A DNA stretch of 13,232 nt from Cereibacter sphaeroides. Its GTDB lineage: Bacteria; Pseudomonadota; Alphaproteobacteria; Rhodobacterales; Rhodobacteraceae. The notes beneath the pieces were generated by a model, which saw only the letters and a program-made list of their open reading frames with translations, searched no databases and had not been told where the DNA came from. This document shows, piece after piece, positions 6,237 to 12,887 of this stretch (position 1 is the first letter of the stretch; each line of letters starts with the position of its first letter). Position numbers and translations under genes: made by a program. The stretch lies in NCBI GenBank assembly GCA_003243455.1, contig QFQS01000019.1, forward strand, positions 1-13,232. The letters are read 5' to 3'.

Positions 6237-6962
6237 TCAGAGTGGCCGTTGGAAACGGAAGAGTTCGGCGGGGCGGTAAGACGTGCCTTCCTCCCGCGCG
6301 CCGGTCGCGACGAGCCAACCCTTGTCCAGCATGCGCCGGCGGAAGGCCGGCTTGTTGAGGGGGGTGCCCAGGATCGCCTCATGAACGTCCTGCAACTGGC
6401 GCAACGTGAACAGTTCGGGCAGCAGCGCGAAGCCGACGTCCGAATAGTCCAGCTTGCCGCGCAGGCGCAGGATGGCCAGCGCCAATATGTCGGCATGGTC
6501 GAAGGCAACGGGCAAGGCGCTGCCATCGGGAGACAGCGGATGGACATCGCCGCCTGCTTCGCCCGCCCATGGAACCTCTATCATGGCAGGCAGCAAGGCA
6601 GGATTGGCGGCCAAAGCAGCCGCGAAAGCCTCCTCGGTCATCAGCGCCAGCCAGGCGACGGTGATGATCCGCATGCGAGGATCGCGATTGACGGCGCCGA
6701 ATGTGTAGAGCTGTTCCAGATGCGTCTGTGTGATCCCTGCCTTCTCCTGCAGCACGCGATCGGCAGCTGCATCAAGCCCTTCCGCGATGCCGACAAAACC
6801 ACCGGGCAGCGCCCAGTGATCCGCGAAGGGATGCTGATCACGCTGGATCAGCAAAGCTGACAGGTATCCATTGCGAATGCCCAGCAAGACAAGATCGATC
6901 GCAACCGACGGCCGGTCGAAGGCTGTTGGGTCATAGCCTTTTAGGAACTCGGCTTCGTCCAT
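6237..6962 (-). CDS. NrtR-like Nudix domain / winged-helix protein, probable ADP-ribose-responsive regulator
   Basis: This encodes 241 residues and is the first gene of the minus-strand operon. An N-terminal Nudix domain (about 18-140) has L-P-G-G-F-V at 52-57. Its Nudix box has the right spacing (G55, E61, R69), but the core reads R-V-L-Q-E-K-A-G-I instead of R-E-U-x-E-E-x-G-U. One of the catalytic glutamates (at K74) is lost, as is the E after R69. After a linker, the C-terminal part (A-D-I-L-A-L-A-I at 157-164; L-L-P-E-L-F-T-L-R-Q-L at 180-190; F-R-R-R-M-L-D-K-G-W-L at 207-217) matches the winged-helix DNA-binding region of the NrtR family. NrtR proteins are repressors of NAD-metabolism genes that bind ADP-ribose in a degenerate Nudix pocket. 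A 25-bp palindrome just upstream of its own gene fits autoregulation. Weak residual hydrolase activity is an alternative. Confidence 0.88.
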   Translation of the reverse strand: MDEAEFLKGYDPTAFDRPSVAIDLVLLGIRNGYLSALLIQRDQHPFADHWALPGGFVGIAEGLDAAADRVLQEKAGITQTHLEQLYTFGAVNRDPRMRIITVAWLALMTEEAFAAALAANPALLPAMIEVPWAGEAGGDVHPLSPDGSALPVAFDHADILALAILRLRGKLDYSDVGFALLPELFTLRQLQDVHEAILGTPLNKPAFRRRMLDKGWLVATGAREEGTSYRPAELFRFQRPL

Positions 6963-6986
6963 ATCGGCACCTTATATGCAAGATGC

Positions 6987-7019
6987 GACTTACTTATGTT
7001 TGATATGAATATAAGTCAA
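6987..7019 (-). promoter_or_regulatory. Candidate operator and promoter -35 for the ADP-ribose/NAD operon
   Basis: ACTTAT at 6992-6997 and ATAAGT at 7011-7016 are exact inverted arms. Further matching TT/AA positions make a 25-bp palindrome with 16 symmetric positions. The A+T-rich sequence stands out from its G+C-rich surroundings. GACTTA/TAAGTC (6987-6992 and 7012-7017) and CTTATAT/ATATAAG (6971-6977 and 7009-7015) add overlapping symmetry. On the minus strand, TTGACT (7019-7014) is a good -35 box inside the right arm, though the -10 is poor. Binding of the NrtR-like protein here would block transcription. The match to a specific published NrtR motif is not checked. Confidence 0.55.
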
Positions 7020-7542
7020 TGGGCATTTTGCCGCTCGGTCGGAATTGCGCCTGCAGACAATTTCCATCGCTTTTTCCTCCAGCATGCCGGAGCAGGCGCG
7101 CGCTACCAGAAGGCGAAAGATTGCCAGTAAACCCAAGGCATATTTTCAACTAGGTAAGCACGTTACTCAAGCAGCGGTTGGGTGCTACTTGCGATGAATG
7201 GAAAAGTAGATCGACCGCACTCCGGACCCGAAATTCGGCGGCTGAGCGTCCGGCATGGGTCGACCTCGGAGACGGCCGCTACGCGCCCCGTGTCGGTCGT
7301 TCGCTGGTCCGGCCGACGACCCTAAAAGCTGCCGTTTGTTCGGCCGACGCCCACCATGACTCTCGGTGAAACTCGGGCCGCCGCCCCACTGTCGGTTCGC
7401 GCAGAGTGATCTGGTCTGCAGAAACCAGCGCGATCCGTTGGCTGCCGCTGCGAATTAGTTCGAGAATAGATTTTCAACCGCCCGCAATCGAACTGTTGCA
7501 TAGCCAATTGCACTTATCCAAGATGCGCGGGGGGAATGCACT
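7018..7542. other. Divergent intergenic region between the ADP-ribose operon and the SWIM operon
   Basis: I see no gene in these roughly 525 bases. The region holds the upstream sequences of two divergent operons, a dispersed repeat copy (7197-7263) and an 8-bp inverted repeat, GCGCCTGC at 7047-7054 and GCAGGCGC at 7092-7099. Open frames here are short, lack ribosome-binding sites and read as low-complexity translations. I find no convincing promoter for the SWIM gene, although TTGCAT (7494-7499) lies in its upstream region. Confidence 0.6.
7197..7263 (+). repeat. Dispersed intergenic repeat, copy B
   Basis: AATGGAAAAGTAGATCG, ACCGCACTCC, AAATTCGGCGGCTGAGCG and ATGGGTCG match the other copies in order and spacing. 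Same orientation as all the others. It lies between two divergently transcribed operons. Confidence 0.7.
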
Positions 7543-8901
7543 GTGTCGGCTGCGATAGATTTCACATATCAGTACGCGTTCCCGTCAGGTGTCGATGCAG
7601 CGCCCTCCGGGCGACCCCAGCTGTCGCTCGCGACCTGCAACGCTGATCAGCAGCGCCCCTATTTTTTCGACGGTCGCGCACGCCAGCCGCGGATACTCGG
7701 CGAGATGCTCTACACGCTGAGCGACGTCGTGAGGACGCACTTCTTCCTGCCTCGGCCTGCCATTCTCGACCCCGTGCTGACCAGCAATGAGGAGATGCTG
7801 CGGCTGGAGGGCTTTAGCGGTTGCTGCGGCGTCTATGCGCGGGTCGACTTGCCGGCGGAGGCATTCGACGGCGAATGCCATGGGCGCGGGACGACCAATG
7901 TCGATTTCAATCAGCCGATGCGCAACGCGCTCCTGCGTCTTCGCGATGAGGAGGATGTGCAGTTCGCGGTTGGAGCGGACGAGGTGGTGCTCAGCAAGGG
8001 CAACGAGAAGACCGTCGAGAAGAAGGTCAAACTGCCGCTGCGCTGGATCAAGGGGTTCAGCGAGGTGCAGGCCTATCAGCCGCGGCTGAACCTCATGATG
8101 GAAGTCAGCGCGGCCGAGGCGCTGCGCTTCGTCCGGACGCTGCCCAAGGCGGCCAAGCCGAGGATGCCGAGCTACGCGGTCTCGGCGGGGCGGTCGATCC
8201 GCCTGAGCCAGCGGTCGCAAAAGGGCGCGGTGCCAATCCTAGGGACGCATCGCGTCAAAGTGATTGAGCCACTGCTGCCGCGCGCGCAGAGCCTGAGGAT
8301 TTGGTGCGACGAGGGAAGCGGCGCCAGCGCTTGGGAAGTCCGCTACGCGGTCGGCTCCTTCTTCCTGATGATCAGTCCCGAGGTGTTTCGCGGCTTTTCG
8401 GGCGAGGGGCAGATCCTCGCGACGCTCGCAACGCCGCCGGAGGACGCGGCGATCGCCAAGGTGCGCGCCGGACTGAAGTGGCAATCGCAGGTGGACGCTG
8501 CAGCACTGGCCGGCAGCTTCGGCCTGGACATGGCGGACGTCGAGGCGGCGCTTGCCGTGCTGGGAAGCAGGGGGCTGGCCGGTTTTGATGCTGAAACACA
8601 GCGATATTTCCACCGCGAACTGCCGTTCGATCTCGAGAAGGTGGAGGAAATGCAGCCGCGGCTCGGCAATGCGCGCAAGCTAGTCGATGGTGGATTGGTC
8701 CGGCGCCTGCTCGATGCCGACCGCGCGTTCGCGACCTTCGAGGTGCAGGGCACCGGCACGCTCCACCGCGTCCGTATTGGCGAGGACCAGCAGAGCTGCA
8801 CCTGCCCTTGGTTCAGCAAATATCTGGGCCAGCGCGGCCCGTGCAAACATATCCTGGCGGCGTCGATCGTCGCGGAAGAGGCGGAAGCGGCGGCGGGATG
8901 A
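7543..8901 (+). CDS. SWIM zinc-finger protein
   Basis: This encodes 452 residues from a GTG at 7543, chosen because GCGGGGGGAA (7527-7536) precedes it at good spacing. The nearby ATGs at 7523 and 7536 are out of frame. The C-terminus carries a complete SWIM motif: C419-T-C421, twelve residues, then C434-K-H436. This is a zinc-binding element used for DNA or protein contacts. The N-terminal 400 residues have no motif I recognise. They include F-S-G-C-C-G-V-Y-A-R-V-D near 91-102, a pattern I recall from SWIM proteins of this type. There is no membrane segment. The stop overlaps the next gene as ATGA (8898-8901), so the two are coupled. SWIM proteins of this length commonly sit with DUF6493-like, MoxR ATPase, DUF5682 and VWA genes. 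Only the first partner is present here. Confidence 0.9.
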   Translation: MSAAIDFTYQYAFPSGVDAAPSGRPQLSLATCNADQQRPYFFDGRARQPRILGEMLYTLSDVVRTHFFLPRPAILDPVLTSNEEMLRLEGFSGCCGVYARVDLPAEAFDGECHGRGTTNVDFNQPMRNALLRLRDEEDVQFAVGADEVVLSKGNEKTVEKKVKLPLRWIKGFSEVQAYQPRLNLMMEVSAAEALRFVRTLPKAAKPRMPSYAVSAGRSIRLSQRSQKGAVPILGTHRVKVIEPLLPRAQSLRIWCDEGSGASAWEVRYAVGSFFLMISPEVFRGFSGEGQILATLATPPEDAAIAKVRAGLKWQSQVDAAALAGSFGLDMADVEAALAVLGSRGLAGFDAETQRYFHRELPFDLEKVEEMQPRLGNARKLVDGGLVRRLLDADRAFATFEVQGTGTLHRVRIGEDQQSCTCPWFSKYLGQRGPCKHILAASIVAEEAEAAAG

Positions 8902-11846
8902 CCTACGACGAGTTTGAAGCGCTGGTCCTCGATCCGAAGGACGGCTGGGCATTGCAGCGTGCGCTCGCGCCGCTCGATGAGAAGGCGCGCGCCAAATTGT
9001 CGGCGCCGGTTCAGAAGCTCTACAAACAGCTCCACAGCAGCAGGGCGGACAAGGGCGCATCGGACCGGCTGAAGGCGGTTCTGGCGACTCGCAAGGGCGA
9101 CAAGTGGAATTACTGGAACGCGCCTGAAACACGCCATGCCATGCTGGCGTTGTTTGCGGTAGCGCCCGTGTCGGTGGTTAAGAAACGCCAGGTCCATGTG
9201 TGGCAGGAACAGGCGCCATTGCTCGACCGCATCCTTCGCGATCGGCGGCCTGTGTGGCTGGACGAATGGATCGCCCACGAGCTTGAGGCGGAATTCACGC
9301 ATCTGAATTTCGCTACCTTGCGGGCTTGGATTCGAGATGACGTCTGCGCGAAGCCGGAGGTGGACGGCTATTACCGCATGTTCGCGGGCTACCTCATGCG
9401 CACAGGCTTCTACCACAAGGATGAAGTCGTCCCGCCGATCACCGAACAGCTGCTCGCAGATCCTGACCTGCTGGTCGACGTTGAGGGCCTCTTCCGCGTC
9501 GAAAGCATTGCATTCAATACCAACGCCTGGCTGACCAAGGGTGCCGCGTCCGACTATGAGACCTGGACGGAGGCACTGCTGAAGCTGTCTGCTGACGGCC
9601 ATCTCGATCGCGCAGATCTCCTTCACTGGGCGCTCGACGGCCTGAAGCGCGACCTCAAGCAGAATCAACTTTCGGGCTTCCACGGCTTCTACAAGAAGAT
9701 GGGGCCTAGCGAGGCCGAGCTCCTGCGGCATCAAACCGACTATATCGACCTGCTCTGCCATCCCGTCGGCCATGTCGTAAAGTTTGCGATCGAGATGCTC
9801 TCGGAGATCGAGAAGAAGGGTGCGCTGGATATCGATCCGGTGCTGCGCGAGCTTCAGGTCGTCTTTTCGAGCGACGGCAAGGGCAATGCGGTGGCGGCGC
9901 TGAAGCTGCTCAAGCGTATCGTCGCGCGGCAAAAGCGCCATGCGCGCGCGGCCCTTTGGGCCGTGGGGGAGGCGCTGCAGCACGCCCAGGCCGACGTGCA
10001 GTCGCTGGCGCTCGACATCCTGGGTGCGAATGCCGCGCAGCTGGCGTCGGAGGATCTGGCGAACCTGCGCGACAAGGAGCCATTCGTCGCGGCCAGCAAC
10101 CGTGCTCGTTTTGCGGACCTCGTCTCGGTCTACGGACAATCTCCGGCCGGTCCGGAGCCGGAACGCATCGTACCGGACGGGTTTGCCGCCGAGGCCAGCG
10201 AAACCACGTTCGACTATCACCCGATCGCGAGTGACGGGCTCGCGGAGCCGATCCTCCGGCCGGAAGACAAAATCGCCCCCATCGAAACCGTCGATGCTCT
10301 GATCGAAGCCGTTCTGCATGCCGTCGAGACCGTGGATTCTCCCGATGAGGTCGAGCGGATCATCGATGCGGTCTCGCGGTTGGCGAATGACCGGCCCGCG
10401 GACTTCGACGCGAAAGTCGCACCGCTGCTGCATCGCTTGAAGACGGGCCGGGGTTCGACCAGCATCGTTATCGGAACCGTAGGCGTTGGCGGAGCCCTGA
10501 TCGACCTGCTGTACACTTGGCTGACGGGGCGGCTCTACCGGACTCCCAGCGAGGAATCGCAATATTATACGCTGGAGGATGGCTTCGTGCCGGTGAGGGC
10601 GCATCTTCGCGCGATTGCCGAGGCCATCCATCGAGGCGAGGCGCGTCCGTTACTTTCGGCGCCGACCCACAAGGGCGGCTGGATCGATCCGCTGGTCTGG
10701 GTCGAGCGGCTGATCCGGTCGCGCAGCCGCGCCTTTGTCGACAGCATGGACTTTCGCCTGTCATTGCTCCGCTTGGCCCCGGATCACCGGCCGGAAGCGC
10801 TGGAATGTGCCGCCGGCCTTCCCGCTCCATTGCGCGGGATCGTCGACTTCGCCCTGCGCGGAGAAGCACGCCCGGCGCGATCGGATCGCTCTCATCATGC
10901 AGCCTGGATCACGGCGGCACGGTGCCGCGATCCGCATCGGGACTGGACCGAAGAACTGGCGCCGCTGAATCTTGACGATGCGCTGCCCGATGCCCTCCGG
11001 CCCGCGCGCTATGCCTGGCGTTCGTCCCACAAGGCGCATCAGTATGACAAAACGCGCTGGAAGGTTCCTGAGTTCACGATTTCCGTGACCTGCGACGGCC
11101 GAGACCAAGTCGCCGAGCGATCGGTTGGACTGCTTGGACGGTTCACAGCTGCGTTCGGCGGACGCACCCGCACTGATTGGAGCGAATTGCCGACCGCCGC
11201 GCTCAACCGTCGCATGGAAACGAAGCGCTACTGGTCCGGAGAGATGAACTCGCCATGGGTGGCGCACTGGCTCGCGTTCATCTGGCCACAGAACCCAGCC
11301 GCTACCTTCATGCGCGGCGTCACCAGGCTGATGCTGCGAACCGACGACAACAGCAGTAGCTGGACCCCGAGTCATGGCTATTTCCAGCCGCTGTTCCAGC
11401 GTGGCCGACCGTGGCGCGAACCGGGCCACCTGCTGCTATGCCTGGGCCTGGTCGGCAAGGATGCCGATGCGCGCGGGCTCGCGATTGATGCGCTGATCGA
11501 AGGCGTCGACGCGCGGCTTTTCGATCAGGAACTGTTCGCGGCGACGATCGCCCGGCTAGCCGAAGGCGAATGGATCAAGCTGAATCGGCTCGGCGACGCG
11601 CTGATGCAGGTCGTCCAGGTTTCCCCACTTCACGCAAAGGTTGTTAGCGACACGCTTCAGCTATGGCTGCCGAAGCTGGATTTCGGAGCGAACAATGCGT
11701 TTCGCTTGCTTCAGGTCATCGCTGAAGCGCAGGCAATAACACGGCAGCCCCTTGCTGATGAAGCTCGCGATGTGCTCTCGACGGCCGCAGGCAATGGAAA
11801 ATTTGCGAAAGTTGCCAAGCTACTCGCAGACACTGGCCATTCCTAG
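8898..11846 (+). CDS. Large DUF6493-like helical-repeat protein coupled to the SWIM gene
   Basis: This encodes 982 residues. The start is ATG at 8898 within the ATGA overlap. A longer in-frame version from 8808 would lie inside the SWIM gene. The N-terminus (M-T-Y-D-E-F-E-A-L, then L-A-P-L-D-E-K-A-R-A-K-L and V-Q-K-L-Y-K) resembles the start of DUF6493 proteins. The middle, with stretches such as V-G-E-A-L-Q-H-A and V-Q-S-L-A-L-D-I-L-G, has the look of HEAT-like helical repeats. I see no nucleotide-binding loop, nuclease motif, signal peptide or membrane span. Function is unknown for the family. Its constant pairing with SWIM proteins suggests that the two act in one complex, and a scaffold role is likely. 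The DUF assignment is from memory of the N-terminus and the gene pairing. DUF5691- or DUF4132-like families are alternatives. Confidence 0.75.
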   Translation: MTYDEFEALVLDPKDGWALQRALAPLDEKARAKLSAPVQKLYKQLHSSRADKGASDRLKAVLATRKGDKWNYWNAPETRHAMLALFAVAPVSVVKKRQVHVWQEQAPLLDRILRDRRPVWLDEWIAHELEAEFTHLNFATLRAWIRDDVCAKPEVDGYYRMFAGYLMRTGFYHKDEVVPPITEQLLADPDLLVDVEGLFRVESIAFNTNAWLTKGAASDYETWTEALLKLSADGHLDRADLLHWALDGLKRDLKQNQLSGFHGFYKKMGPSEAELLRHQTDYIDLLCHPVGHVVKFAIEMLSEIEKKGALDIDPVLRELQVVFSSDGKGNAVAALKLLKRIVARQKRHARAALWAVGEALQHAQADVQSLALDILGANAAQLASEDLANLRDKEPFVAASNRARFADLVSVYGQSPAGPEPERIVPDGFAAEASETTFDYHPIASDGLAEPILRPEDKIAPIETVDALIEAVLHAVETVDSPDEVERIIDAVSRLANDRPADFDAKVAPLLHRLKTGRGSTSIVIGTVGVGGALIDLLYTWLTGRLYRTPSEESQYYTLEDGFVPVRAHLRAIAEAIHRGEARPLLSAPTHKGGWIDPLVWVERLIRSRSRAFVDSMDFRLSLLRLAPDHRPEALECAAGLPAPLRGIVDFALRGEARPARSDRSHHAAWITAARCRDPHRDWTEELAPLNLDDALPDALRPARYAWRSSHKAHQYDKTRWKVPEFTISVTCDGRDQVAERSVGLLGRFTAAFGGRTRTDWSELPTAALNRRMETKRYWSGEMNSPWVAHWLAFIWPQNPAATFMRGVTRLMLRTDDNSSSWTPSHGYFQPLFQRGRPWREPGHLLLCLGLVGKDADARGLAIDALIEGVDARLFDQELFAATIARLAEGEWIKLNRLGDALMQVVQVSPLHAKVVSDTLQLWLPKLDFGANNAFRLLQVIAEAQAITRQPLADEARDVLSTAAGNGKFAKVAKLLADTGHS

Positions 11847-12281
11847 GGACGTGCCCCTGCGCCGAGGGTACTCCAGTAAGCATTTCCCTTGCGAGTTGCA
11901 GGGGCGACAGAATCTTGATTCTGTTCGCGTGACTGGTTGAGAGTCTGGCGGTCCCTAATGTCGGCTTTCCTCGTTTCCGCGCCTGAAACTGGACCGACAG
12001 GAATCGCCCAGTCTGGGTCGTCCAGAATGGAAAAGCGGACGGACCGCACCTGATAGCCAAAAATCAAGCGCTGAACGACCGGGAAGGGTCGATCTCGAGG
12101 GTGACTGCTTTGTACGCATTTCAATGATTCGAGGGCGCTCGCCGATCCCAGAATGCGAGCAACGGATCGATCAATAGCATTGCCGCAAGTTCTGTCAGTC
12201 TCCATTGATCCGACATTTCAACGTTAAAGCTCGACGGGCGATGTTAATGTCCGCATACCGCTCTACGGACGGGAGCGATGT
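11847..12281. other. Intergenic region with two inverted repeats
   Basis: No gene is visible in this 435-base stretch. After the DUF6493-like stop comes GCCCCTGC at 11853-11860, paired with GCAGGGGC at 11898-11905. It is followed at once by a perfect 18-bp palindrome at 11907-11924 (ACAGAATC, TT, GATTCTGT). Neither is followed by a T-run, so a standard terminator is not supported. A dispersed repeat copy occupies 12025-12091. CGGGAG (12269-12274) just before 12282 is the ribosome-binding site of the next gene. Confidence 0.6.
12025..12091 (+). repeat. Dispersed intergenic repeat, copy C
   Basis: This is the best-preserved copy: GAATGGAAAAGCGGACGG, ACCGCACCTGATAGCCAAAA, GCGCTGAACGACC, GGGAAGGGTCG. 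CGACC and GGTCG at its right end can form a 5-bp stem, as in copy A. It lies between the SWIM operon and the nucleotidyltransferase gene. Confidence 0.75.
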
Positions 12282-12887
12282 GTGGAACTACCTGAAAAGA
12301 TTGCGGATCGGGACGCACGCCTGGTGCGGGAGATGTTCAAGAATTTCACCGCGCAAAAAAGCGAGGTGGACTGGAACGACGGTGTGCCAATCGTGAATAT
12401 TCGCCGAATAACACCCGATTTCATCGCGGAGCAATTGGATACCACATCTGGCGAAGGGCAGCGCATTCAGGTTGCACTGGTTGAAGAGGGGTGGATCGAG
12501 CCGGAGAAATTCACGCCGACACGAAAGGGGATGGCGCTGTCGCAGCATGACGATCGCCCGAAGCTGCCGCGCGCCGAGGCGGAAGCCCTTCTCGCCAAGG
12601 TGCTCGATTGGGCTGAACGCACCAATGCCGCGACTGGTGCAAGGGTGAAGGTAAAGACAGTCCATTTATATGGAAGCCTGTTGCAAGGCGTGGATGAGGT
12701 GGGCGACGTCGATCTCTTTGTCGAGTTCAACACGATGGGTCTCGATATGGATTTGCAGCCAGAGGACATGGAACGCGAGAATGAACTGAGTGAGGAGTTG
12801 GCAAGCATCTCTGATTACATCAGCCCATCGTCTGCGCTTGACCGTGAGATGATGGCCGACGTTCCCATGAGGCAGGTCTTTCCATGA
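12282..12887 (+). CDS. Nucleotidyltransferase-fold protein with N-terminal winged-helix-like region
   Basis: This encodes 201 residues from a GTG at 12282, preceded by CGGGAG. The ATG four bases earlier is in another frame and ends after five codons. The C-terminal half carries the minimal nucleotidyltransferase signature: V-H-L-Y-G-S-L at 127-133 with G131-S132, then G-D-V-D-L-F-V at 141-147, giving the metal-binding pair D142 and D144. A third carboxylate is not obvious. D178 in S-D-Y-I is a candidate. Residues about 40-95 (I-T-P-D-F-I-A-E-Q-L, V-E-E-G-W-I, T-R-K-G-M-A-L) resemble a winged-helix or wHTH segment. Such enzymes transfer AMP or another nucleotide to protein, RNA or small molecules, and some act as antitoxins in MNT/HEPN pairs. 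No HEPN partner lies beside it. The stop overlaps an ATG as ATGA, but that frame ends after seven codons. Confidence 0.85.
   Translation: MELPEKIADRDARLVREMFKNFTAQKSEVDWNDGVPIVNIRRITPDFIAEQLDTTSGEGQRIQVALVEEGWIEPEKFTPTRKGMALSQHDDRPKLPRAEAEALLAKVLDWAERTNAATGARVKVKTVHLYGSLLQGVDEVGDVDLFVEFNTMGLDMDLQPEDMERENELSEELASISDYISPSSALDREMMADVPMRQVFP

Noticed and set aside
8343..10631. A 762-codon open frame on the minus strand
   Set aside because: It runs antisense to the SWIM and DUF6493-like genes, has an arginine-rich translation without motifs, and lacks a start with a ribosome-binding site. It is a high-G+C shadow frame.
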